DNA from: Opisthocomus hoazin
Lineage: Eukaryota; Chordata; Aves; Opisthocomiformes; Opisthocomidae
NCBI RefSeq assembly: GCF_030867145.1
Contig: NC_134420.1
Coordinates: 43,296,912 to 43,360,911, forward strand
Direction of reading: 5' to 3'
Length of the DNA: 64,000 nucleotides
In this document: one piece after another, positions 11,601-21,204 of the stretch
Numbering within the stretch: the first letter of the stretch is position 1
Layout of the letters: each line of letters opens with the position of its first letter
The notes under the pieces: generated by a model
Database searches by the model: none
The model's input: the letters and a program-made list of their open reading frames with translations, nothing else
What the model was told of the DNA's origin: nothing
Program-made: the position numbers and the translations under genes

Positions 11601-14600
11601 TTGAAGCATAATGCTAAAGTTGTGTCTTGGAGATGAGTGTCTCAAAGAAGGATTTTATTTTATGCTATTAATTTCCACCCCACCTCTGCCATGTTTCTGC
11701 ATGTGTGATGCACATCATGCCTTTAGTTATTTTTAGGAGCTGAAGTCCAGCCCTGGTAGTTGCTTTCTTGCAAGTCGTTATGTGCAGAATCTGAATGCGA
11801 AAAATGTCGTTTATGCATTGTCAGCTCTCTTTGCTTAAGTCCAGAGCCGCAAAAAGTTGTGAGGTTCCTTTTGTAACCTCTCTCCAGATTCTAGATCTGG
11901 AGAGGTTGACTAAAAAGGGTTTGTCTAAGAACTTGATTCTAGCATATGAACTCGAGTAAGTCACTTGTCCTTTCAAGGAAGAGAAAATGGTCGCCATTTG
12001 CTTCAATGTCTAGTGAAGTCATGGTTGATGTCAGCTTTAAATTCCATGTCAGGACGCTATCCATGAATGTAATGGTTAGAGATATTAAGACATTATTTTT
12101 TTTGCATCCTAAGGATGGTTGTAATTCAATAATTGGTTTGTTTTTTGTTGTGTGTTTTTCTTGACACAGTATCAAGCTTTGAGTGCTGGGATATTTTTCT
12201 TTAGGTGCACAGTATGTAATAACAAGGACAAATTTCAGGAAGAAATGTTGAGAATGGGCATACACATCCCAGAAAAGTAAGTAATTTTGTAAATAATTAG
12301 TTTTCTATAAGAACTTCGATAAAACCGATTCTTATTTAATTCTCTAGAACTGCATCTATTAGTATGAAACCTCAGTTCTACCTTCAATGGTAGAATTGTT
12401 TGGTTTGGTAAGGAGCAGACTTTTCCTTTTAGTTACACATCAAAATTACCAAAGGCCAAATTAATCCTCTCACACATAAAGCAGGAAGCTCTGAAAAGTC
12501 ATTTTTAATGCTATGATTCAACCAGGGACCTATTTAAAACATCAAAACAATTCTTAAAACAATAATTTTGTGTTAACATAGAGGTTGCTGAGAAGTATAT
12601 TTTCTGTGTCCAGGTTTTTAAATTACCTGAATTTATGTCCAGACAGTATTGTAATGGACTGATTACTCAGCTGTACAGCTTCCGTCTCTCCCAAGGGATT
12701 GCTAATGATATGTTTAATGTAATGACTGCTTCTAAAATTCTGAGCTGTTTTTCAGAAGTTTCCAGTTTTTGATGGGGCTCATAATAGGATAAAGTTATAA
12801 CAATGATTCTTTGTTAGAAGTATTGTTCTTTCATGTCTATTAGTCTTTGCAGAGACTACCATTAATTAATTCCTTCTGGAGATAAAAGCTCAAGATTTTG
12901 TAGAGGAAGAAGAGTCAAAATACTTGATGAACTTTGTCGTACTGGCCTGGAAAATTCTGAGTTATTTTTCACAAGACCGTTTTCGGTGGTAACTTGAGTA
13001 GACTGCCAAAACAAATATCCACATCCACTGTGAGAGAGAGAAAGCAGAATAATATGAAACAGAGCAAAATGCACTGAGGTCATGTGAAAAACAATAAATA
13101 CTTTAACTACACAAGAAAAAAGTCTGTATTTTATAATATTTTTGTTCCTAGACATTTTTCTTTCCCCTTCCCGTTGTCTAGCTGTTGCCTAGAATATTAC
13201 ATGGTGGAAATATCTTCATGTGGTTATTACATCTTTTCCAGAGACAGAATAACCCATTTAAACAATCAGAAATGCAGTTGTAATAAGAGATCTTCTGCCT
13301 TTTTTATAGGGATGCATCTTGGGAACTTGAGGAGAACGCGTATCAAGACCTGCTGCAATGTTATCAACACTGTGACATTAAAAGATGTCTCTGCAGGAAT
13401 GGAAGAGACTATAATGAGCCTGACAGGTAGGACACTTGCAGGAAGGTATAACCTAGGATGGAAGAGTTCTTTGGTTTTAATGTCAAGCCAAGACACAGGG
13501 TCCAGATAAAATGTTTGTTTTACTCCCTGTAATCATAATGTTTCACTACTAATTTTCTCTAATTTTGTCAGGTTATAAAATCCAAGAAAACCAAACCTAT
13601 CAATTATCTTGTCCTTACTTGATAGAACCGAAGGAGAATTTGTACATCCATGTAACATGTAGAATAGCATGTACCTAAACTAGATGTTGTGTATCTTTCA
13701 TTCAAAGATTAATTCAACAATTTAATAATTGTTAGAATACTTAATGCCTTTATAAGAAAACTATTAAAGCAGTAGACTTAACTGAAAATTAGCTAGCTCT
13801 GTAAAATCAATCTAGCTGTGAGCTATCCATCTGCATGCAAACGGTGGCTAGAATATTGCCGACAGCTCAATTAGAGGCTTGTGTGATCATGTAAAAGGCT
13901 TTATTCTGCTCCATCACTTGCTTAATTTTTGAATAACAGGTTCATTTTCTGCATTCTTTCTTGTTTTATTTGTGTGCTTATGAAATGTGTGTCTTCCATT
14001 GGATGAGTATACTCAAAGCTGTCAGACAGAGCCTCTACTTTAAATACTTGTTTCTGTAATGGAGTGGTAGGTTACTCCCTGTAAATGTTAACTTTGCTTT
14101 GTATGGATTTGACCAAACATAGCTGTCGTGGTTTAACCTGGCAGGTGAGCACCAGACAGCTGCCTGCTCAGTCCTCCCCCTACCCACCAGTGGCATGAGG
14201 AGAATGGACAAAAAGTAAAACTCGTGGGCTGAGAGAAAGGCAGTTTAGTAAGACAACAAAGGAAGGAATAATAATAAAGAATATGCAAAATAAGCAATAC
14301 AGAATACAATTTTTCTCACTGCCCAATGACCGATTGCACAGCCTGTCCCCAAGCGGTGACTGCAGAACACAGATTCCTGCCCCCCCCAACCCAAATGCCA
14401 TTTATATACTAAGCATGATGTCTGTGATACGGAACATTTCTGCTGGCCGACTTCGGCTCACTGCCTGGCTGTGCTCCCTCCCAGCTCCTGCACACCTGCT
14501 TCTTAGTGGAACGTGGGAGACTGAAAAAAAAGTCCTTGATTTCTTACCAACAACTGAAAACATCAGTGTTATCAACATTCTTCTCATACTAAATCCAAAA

Positions 14601-17600
14601 CACAGCAGCTGCTGGGAAGAAAATTAGCTCTATTCCAGCCAAAACCAGGACAGTAGCTTTGTTCATTCATGGTATGTGCGTGCTCAGGATTTACTTTGCC
14701 TTCAGGAGTTGTAGCTTAGGCTTCCAGTATTTGAACTAGTATTAGTCATGTTGTTCCATTGTACGTTTGAGCGAAATTGAAGAAATCTAGACAAAAACTT
14801 AACAGATAATTAAACACTGTCATTAATGAAGAGTCTTTTTCAGAATGTGTAAGAATAATCAGATATGCTCCTTTAAAAAATTTACCATTTGGAAAAGCTG
14901 GATGGTGGATACCCGTAAAATACAGAAGATGTTGCTGGCTAGCAACATGAGGAGAAAATATTGTGTGTAAGCTATTGACTTCACGGCAGGGGAGCACACT
15001 AACACGTAGCTTCTTTCAATACAAGGTGCTGGAACATGGGTAGCTTTTTTTCTCCTTGTTGCAGCCACGAATTGTGAATACATCTTGCCTGACAAAAGTT
15101 CCGCTTGATTATATACAGTCCTACCAGACTGATAAAATTATGCTTTGTTAGTTTAGTGTTGGATTATACTTGCTGTTGAATATTCTGTGTTTTAACTAGC
15201 CTCATTCTTCTGTCTAACTCTAAATTTTTAATTTCAGTAAATGGGAAATAAAGCGTTGTCAGTGGTGCGGTTCCCGTGGAACTCATTTGGCCTGTTCATC
15301 TATGAAGTCAGGGGAGCAAAACTGGGAGTGCACGGAATGCAGAAGTATCCTTGGGAAAAAAGGTAAAATTATGGATGTGACAGGGACTTCCTAAAATTAT
15401 AAATTTTAATACTATGTATTTTACAGCTATCAAATTCACTAACTTTATATAATTTAATCATACAGGGAACTATGGCAAACAGAAAAAGCGTTCTTTGGCT
15501 GCCTCTGAAAAAACAGATGGCACAACTTGTTTGCTGGAAGAGCCATCTCCGAAGTGCCCTCGGCAGTCACCTGGATCTCAACCCAATTTTGTTCTCCAGT
15601 GTGTAATTTTCTGTTTTCAAGCAGAAACTGATTATAGCATAAAATACTACTTAAACATGAGGAGGTGATGGCTTATTCAGTAGGAGAAACTTCTTACACT
15701 GAATTGCAAATTGAATAAAATTGATGTAAAGTTTAATGATTGAAGTTTTCTGAGTAAGCCATTAACTCTGTAAATCTGCTATAGTGTTTTGCATTCACTG
15801 GCATGTAAAACAGTTTTTAGTTCTATAAAATTAGATTCTTCTAAAAGAAATCTTAACAGAGGTATTTTTGAATGTACAAATGGCAAAACTTCAAGCTAAG
15901 GTTGCTTATCAGTACTTTTTCCATGTTAACAGTGTGGTAGAAATCTAGCTTAGAGATGTTTATATAAATAGTGTTTTCCTCTGCTCTAATAAAAACTTCC
16001 CAAGTCTGTAGAAACTGGTATTTTAGGTCTTACTTATTGTATCAGTCAGGACTTCCATTTCATGTGGGATGCAACTAAAACCAGATCCTAGAACAACAAA
16101 GTAATAAAATACTGAATTATTCTTCTTAAAATTGTAGTTCAGGCACTGATGGACTTCATGTAACTGAAAATACAAATGAGATTCAGTACTGAAATGAGGG
16201 GAAAGTATATTGCTGCCTTCAAATAAGAAGTGATTACGCATTCTTCAATTGTATGTCTTCTTAAAATACTGTTTTTGCGTATAGATCACCAAAGATAATG
16301 TGCCAGAACAACTTGTCATCCTGCTCACACCTAGAATTTCCAGCATCCAACAGAGTGAGGATGTCCTTGTCTCCACTGATGTCAAACAGGAACCAGTCCC
16401 TGAGGAAAAAGTATTTTCTTCCATTTTTCTTACGTTGAAGAGTAATCTAGCGCATGGCTTTATACCATATTTCCTACAGAACATGGTGTGTGTGTGTGTA
16501 TATATGTATAGTGACTATATATAGCTCTGTGTCTGTGTATATATAGTCACTGGAAAAATGGAATGAGTATGCTGAAGAGCTGAAGTCATAACTTTATAAA
16601 GGCTGCTGCTGTTTGTAAATGCTAGAGGAGTCAGGAGAAAAGAATGATACCTATTGAGAATTTTTAGGTTAGGTAGTGAGGGGATCGTAAGACAGAAAAC
16701 ACATATTTGTCCTTACTGAAGCATGGCTAGCCTTTCTTTAGAAAAGGGAGAATAAAAAGAATCCTGATTACTTTCTTCAAATTAGACATGTCACGGATTT
16801 TCAATGTTTTTTGCATTTGTACCACAGGAATAGTTCATGATTATGCTAAAATAAGTGGTAAAATAACAGGTTTTAATATAGAATATTCAGTTTAAGGATA
16901 CAAAATTCTTTGTCATGTTGCGAGTACTTAATTTGTGAATTTTGCCTGTAATACGTGCTAAAAACCATCATTGTGATGAGAGAATTAGTTACTTCTAGTA
17001 GGTAGGGTGTTTGAAATAGTTTTGGTTGCAAGTCACAAACCAAAAAAGGGGTCTTTAGATTAGGGTCTTATTTTTTTAAATGAGAACTGTAACATTTCTG
17101 ACTGCTCAAATGTACTTTTGATTATAGTGACAAAGATTAAATATTAGTAAATAACTGACAATGTGTTCTATCTTGGTTGTAAAACATCTCTTTAACATGA
17201 ACATAGTGAGCTCTTCAATTTTTCACTTGTTTCACATCGTTCAAATGTAGAATGATGGTATGAGAGTTGTTCGGCACAGTTGGTGTAATTGAATTAAGAA
17301 AATATTCATTTTATGCCAGGGTAGTTATTTCTGCTTGCTTTTTTGTAGTTCTTCAAGGTACTTTAAAATTTGCCATTACAGAGTTAAAATTTGAAGAATC
17401 TACACGAAATATTTTACTGATAGAATTTAGGCAATAACCTAAATGTACCAAAGTGTTTAAAGAGATGTTCTTAATAGATTTCAGGATGTTTCCTTTATAA
17501 CTGTTGCTAATTATGAATCATAGATGTCATCTGAAAATGCATGCAATTTTCTTGTAGGCATTTAAGAAGGCAAAGTAGTGAAGCTTCTAGTATACTGAAT

Positions 17601-20600
17601 GAGTTAAAGCTACAAGTTAATACAAAAACTACAAGGCTTAACATCAATGCAGAAAATATCTGGAATAGTGCTTTAAAAGGATTTAGACAGCGCAGCTTCA
17701 GTCCTACAAACACCATTGAAATAAAGTTCACAAACTGCAAAAATACATCAAAGACAGATACTTCTGCTGCATCAAAACACCGTTTCTTCCAATTATTAAT
17801 GCTTCACCTTCAGAATTCATCATTGTTTGAGGGCTCTTCTGCAAAGAACTTGTCCCTTGATTTTCAAGGTAATTAAATGTTTTGTTCAAAAGTACATTAA
17901 GAACTATGTAACTTGAAAGGTTTTTAAATTTTCAGCCAGCATGATTGTCTGTTCACAATTATAGCCCTGATGGATAGAAATTGTTTTCTGAATTTTTTTT
18001 CTTTTCAATTCTAAAGGGGGGTGGGGGGGTGGAAATTCATAATAACAAAAAAAAAGTGATTTAGTTGTAAAAGTTGATGATGACCAGGGTAGAAATACAG
18101 CGTATAATTAAACTTGGTATTTCTAATTAATGTATTTCTTTTCTACAAGTGAATTTCTTTATTTCAGACTCTCTTTCTGTTACTTATTTTCCTTTCCTCA
18201 AATTTCAAGAACATTACCTCTGATAGCATGCTCCCTAAAGAACCCATAGTTAGCTTCTTTTGAGTTCTTATGCTTCAAAATTCAGTGAGCACTGGGTATG
18301 AAGTAGAAGAGAAAGTCACATCTCCTGCCAAACCTTGATAGTGGCTGAAGAGTTGGAGTGTAAAAGAATATGGTACTTCTATGTTAAAAGAAAAAAACAA
18401 CAAACCCACCCACCGGTCTTATTGTTTCAACCAGCAAGAGATGGCAAACCTTATTGTTGCATTTCCTAAAGTAAGAATTAATTGCATTACAAGATTTTCT
18501 ATAAAAAATTGATGATCACAAATTATTTTTATGCGTATATAGTCATTATATCTTTTCATTTGCAGCTGTAAAAGAGAATCTTTATTTTGAAGCTGGTAAA
18601 ATGATTGCAGTTTCTCTGGTTCACGGTGGCCCATCTCCTGGTTTCTTTTCCAAAACACTGTTCAATTGTCTTGTTTATGGTCCGGAGAATGTGAAACCAG
18701 CTTTGGAAGATGTTGCTGATGTTGATGTAGCACAAACAATAAAAATGGTAAATGAAACTAAACTTACTGGCAAATTCTTGTTAAAGACTATATTTGGAGA
18801 TAGTTATTCAAGTTATTGATTATAACTTCAGTTCAAATTTAAAAGCTTGTTTTTATATATGTACATGTGCATGTAGTAAACAAATTCCTAACTTTTATCT
18901 TCTGATACAGATAAAATATGCAAATAGTCTGTCCAGCCTACAGTCTACAGTACGTAATTGTTGCGAATTCCTTGCTGCTGCTGGATGTTTAAGACCTGTA
19001 ACAGCTTTATGTGATAAGAATATGCTGGTGAATGACATACTGATCCATCACGTAATCAAGCGAATTATTTCACCCTTAGACAGGTTTGTTTTGTTTGAGT
19101 TTTCAGTCTTTCTGGATTTATTCCTCACTGAAATAATAAATAATGTGTTGCAAAAACTAGCTTTCACATGTTCTTACTTCTTCTCCATTTAAACCAATGA
19201 AATATACTGTAATTTTCAGTGTATTAAGTAGCAACTGTTAACTAGTTAAACTGAAAGACCGAAATTATTTCTCTATGTATCTGCTCCGTTCCACTTCTCC
19301 TTGGTCACATTTGTTTTTCAACCTTATGAAGAGGGAGGATTCACAGTTGTGAACTATAGCATGAAAGACCTTTGCACTACAGAATTTCTCTAGCTTATAT
19401 TCATTTTTAATTCAGAATTGCTTGAATTTGGAATCTTGAAATTTTAGAAGTGTTAAATATATGTTTAGAATTTAAGTTTCCAGAGTTCTAGTTAGGGAAT
19501 TTGTGTCTCCCATTAGGAGGGTGATAATGTGCACAAGTGTAAGTTGGCCTACTTGGAATGTAAGCGTTGCATTGGTGTTTCTTTCCATGAGGTAGCGATG
19601 GCTTTAAATAGCTGGGAAAGTTTCAGCTATTGACCTTTTATTGACTCCTGACCTGACTTCCAATTTGTGTTCTTCATCTGCTCAGTAAAAAGGCATTGGA
19701 TGCTAATTTTTCCAGCAAGTGTAGCTGGATTTACAGTTAAGATATTTATGGTGTAATCCTTGACAAATTTGAATCAACTGAATCTCCCAGAGCTTTGAAA
19801 AACTCATTTCGAATGCGAGGATTTTTTTAACAAAGTTGAGAGCAATCAGTCTTTCAGTCAAGGCCTTCTGTGGCACATTTAACTGACCTATATAATATTT
19901 TAAACTAGTCAGTTAAAAAGTAAAAGGTAGTAAGTAGCCTGTATGTTCATGGGAAAGTGTGGTTTGTGCATTTTTGGAGGTGGGCTTAAAATGTGCAAAA
20001 GTGAGTAGAGCAAGAATGTGCTTGTCGATATCAAAGACTGAGAGTAAGTAGTTAGTCACTTTAGCTAGTGTGCTACACCACTGACTGTACACAAATGCAG
20101 AGTACAACTAGTTCCCTGCTGGCTTTCTGATGCATGCTTGCTCTTTTTTTCCCCTCCTAGTTTTAGGCAAGGTTTGAAAACTCTTGGTGTGCTAGAGAAA
20201 ATGCAGATACATCCGGATGCATTCTCTAGTATTTTGTGCCACATACCCGAAAGACTTTCAGCAGAAACTGTTTGTGATCTCTTTACAATCCATTCCTCGT
20301 CAGATGTAAATAAAGTTGAAAGTGCTGACTTTTGGATGGGTTATTTGCAAGATGTGGAAAGTAAGTATTTTTTTTTTCTTTGCCTGCTTCCTTGTTCAGG
20401 GTATTTAGCTGCTGTTATACATCCAGTGTTTGGTTTTTAGAGTTCAGTGGGGTAAATAAATGAAGGTTTGGAGGTCACTGTCAGTTCCTGATAGTTCCTT
20501 CTGCCACCTCTTCCTTACTCATAATTTCTGAAACTATTGCCCAATCAATATAATCAGACTTGAGGGGGGTAAATATCTGAAAGATTGATACTAGAACTCC

Positions 20601-21204
20601 TGTGAGTTTAAAAAAAAAAAAAACACAACACATACACAAAAACCCCCACAAACCTCAGAAGTACAGAAATCCTCTCTCTTCAACTTTGCTGTGAACTTCC
20701 TAGTGTTTGTCCCAAAACCAATAGGAAAACAGTGGTCTCTTCTTGCAGAAGAGTTGGTTTTTTTCTGTTCAATTAAGACTTTTTAGAATTAACCCAAGTT
20801 GATTTTTCTTGCTAAAATTTTTCTTTTTTGGGCATATAACTGCATATTCATTCAGCGTATTGATCTGGGGTTTCATTATTTCAGGATTGCTTTCTTCTAA
20901 CACTTAACATGCAGGATAATTGTTTATGGGTAACGGGCAATGAATGATACAACATAATCCTATTTTTTTAGGTGGTGAGTCTGTGGTGACATTGGAGGAT
21001 ATTCTGCTCTTCGTAACAGGCTTTTCTTCTATACCGCCCAGTGGTTTTGATCCTGAACCTAGTATTAAACTCTTGCATATAAGATATCCCATTGGAAACA
21101 GACTCCTTAATTGCTTAGAGCTCCCTATAACAAAGACATATGAGCAGTTTAAAAATAAAATGGAATTCACCATCAGAAACACACTAAAAGTTGAAAGAGA
21201 ATAA
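5663..21204 (+). CDS. G2E3: G2E3, G2/M-phase specific E3 ubiquitin-protein ligase
   Basis: Spliced gene, complete in the window. Coding exons: 5663-5699, 6730-6827, 8813-8914, 9476-9600, 11298-11463, 12170-12276, 13310-13426, 15238-15362, 15466-15600, 16285-16410 (uncertain cassette), 17558-17868, 18566-18747, 18911-19083, 20161-20360 and 20972-21204 (stop TAA). The ATG has A at -3. Apart from the two junctions downstream of 15600, splice sites are GT-AG and phases agree. The product is about 730-745 residues (human about 706): an extended PHD, a RING/PHD-like module, a third PHD and a HECT-like C-terminus. The protein is known as a nuclear/nucleolar ubiquitin ligase linked to the cell cycle and DNA-damage response. 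Reported ligase activity maps to the PHD/RING modules rather than HECT. Identity is secure; the exact join from 15600 to 17558 is not. Confidence 0.95.
6730..11320 (+). CDS. G2E3: G2E3 exons 3-6 (part): N-terminal extended PHD module
   Basis: Residues about 13-127. The module opens with [11 protein letters not shown], where C14 and C17 form the first zinc pair, and continues through HYYCLL. After the intron at 8915 come [26 protein letters not shown] and finally the SYCWEH end at C124/H127. This is the C2HC knuckle plus PHD layout of extended PHD domains. It is split over exons at 6730-6827, 8813-8914, 9476-9600 and the start of 11298-11463. All visible cysteine/histidine ligands are present, so the fold should be intact. 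Confidence 0.9.
10567..11152 (-). mobile_element. Solo ERV LTR, antisense to G2E3
   Basis: Read on the - strand it begins at CTGGTTTTGGCTGGGATAG (after TG) and ends GGGTTAAACCACAACA. This is a common avian LTR family with TG...CA ends and a Leu-rich-free, non-coding body. A second copy lies at 14124-14652 in the same orientation. No clear target-site duplication remains, so it is fairly old. No internal retroviral sequence is present. Confidence 0.75.
11366..12240 (+). CDS. G2E3: G2E3 exons 6-7: RING/PHD-like zinc module
   Basis: Residues about 144-192 read CTICLDL, then [15 protein letters not shown], then RCTVCNN after the intron 11464-12169. The spacing of C144/C147, the CC-H-C core and C189/C192 gives a cross-braced zinc domain. 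This is the part of the family most likely to recruit E2 enzymes. The intron breaks the domain just after the HRECLQ motif. Confidence 0.88.
13310..15362 (+). CDS. G2E3: G2E3 exons 8-9: third PHD module
   Basis: Residues about 212-292. The exons encode [18 protein letters not shown], then a cysteine series C233, C238, C240, then [10 protein letters not shown] (C258, C261), HLAC (H267, C270) and WECTEC (C282, C285). The spacing matches a PHD finger. The exon 8/9 junction falls inside the domain with matching phase 2 ends. Confidence 0.88.
14124..14652 (-). mobile_element. Solo ERV LTR, same family as 10567-11152
   Basis: On the - strand it runs from TGTCCTGGTTTTGGCTGG to GGTTAAACCACGACA. It has a TATA-like agtatataaat (+ strand 14400-14411) in the expected promoter position for that orientation. 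Flanks are ATAGC (14119-14123) and GTAGC (14653-14657), a 5-bp duplication with one mismatch, which suits an ERV-L-type element. It sits in the intron before G2E3 exon 9, antisense to the gene. Confidence 0.8.
16285..16410 (+). CDS. G2E3: Possible cassette exon of G2E3 (126 nt, 42 codons)
   Basis: AG precedes 16285 and GT follows 16410. The length is divisible by three and the frame beginning SPKIMCQNN joins the next exon (17558) in phase as LRKKHLRRQ. Two different frames are open across it, so openness alone is weak evidence. Both splice sites are poor (donor GTATTT), and remembered human G2E3 has no matching segment. Most troubling, its phase does not fit the visible donor at 15601. It could be a lineage-specific exon or a chance open stretch. 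Confidence 0.4.
16486..16551. repeat. TG/TA repeat with a perfect 14-bp inverted repeat
   Basis: A (GT)n tract (16486-16499) runs into TATATGTATA. Then arms AGTGACTATATATA (16510-16523) and TATATATAGTCACT (16538-16551) are perfect reverse complements around a 14-base loop. It can form a strong hairpin in RNA or a cruciform in DNA. It lies 100 bases after the possible cassette exon. Confidence 0.9.
17558..17868 (+). CDS. G2E3: G2E3 linker exon before the HECT domain
   Basis: The largest internal exon. The reading [11 protein letters not shown]...[16 protein letters not shown] continues to [20 protein letters not shown]. The IWNSAL and [13 protein letters not shown] segments match the human protein closely, so frame and identity are secure. 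The start is less so: the AG at 17556-17557 gives an exon needing a phase-2 donor, which the visible exon 10 donor does not provide. Confidence 0.85.
18566..21204 (+). CDS. G2E3: G2E3 exons 13-16: HECT-like C-terminal domain
   Basis: Exons 18566-18747, 18911-19083, 20161-20360 and 20972-21204 encode the HECT-related region ([19 protein letters not shown] ... [12 protein letters not shown] ... [16 protein letters not shown] ... [14 protein letters not shown], then TIRNT near the end). In active HECT ligases the catalytic cysteine stands about seven residues before the LP of the terminal motif. Here leucine occupies that place and the only nearby cysteine is four residues before the proline. 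This agrees with reports that the G2E3 HECT domain is not catalytically active. Confidence 0.88.

Larger units (their letters stand above)
5700..20971 (+). other. G2E3 introns: content
   Basis: Intervening stretches between the listed exons are AT-rich. The introns 9601-11297 and 13427-15237 each hold a solo LTR (listed separately). The intron 16411-17557 starts with a TG/TA repeat and hairpin. T-runs occur near 7508 and 7696, and a G-rich run near 18017. I recognised nothing else in the remaining introns. Confidence 0.6.

Noticed and set aside
16300-16524. Frame beginning (GTG)[10 protein letters not shown] over the possible G2E3 cassette exon
   Set aside because: It ends in phase 0, and joining it to 17558 gives a stop after a few codons; the alternative frame joins correctly.
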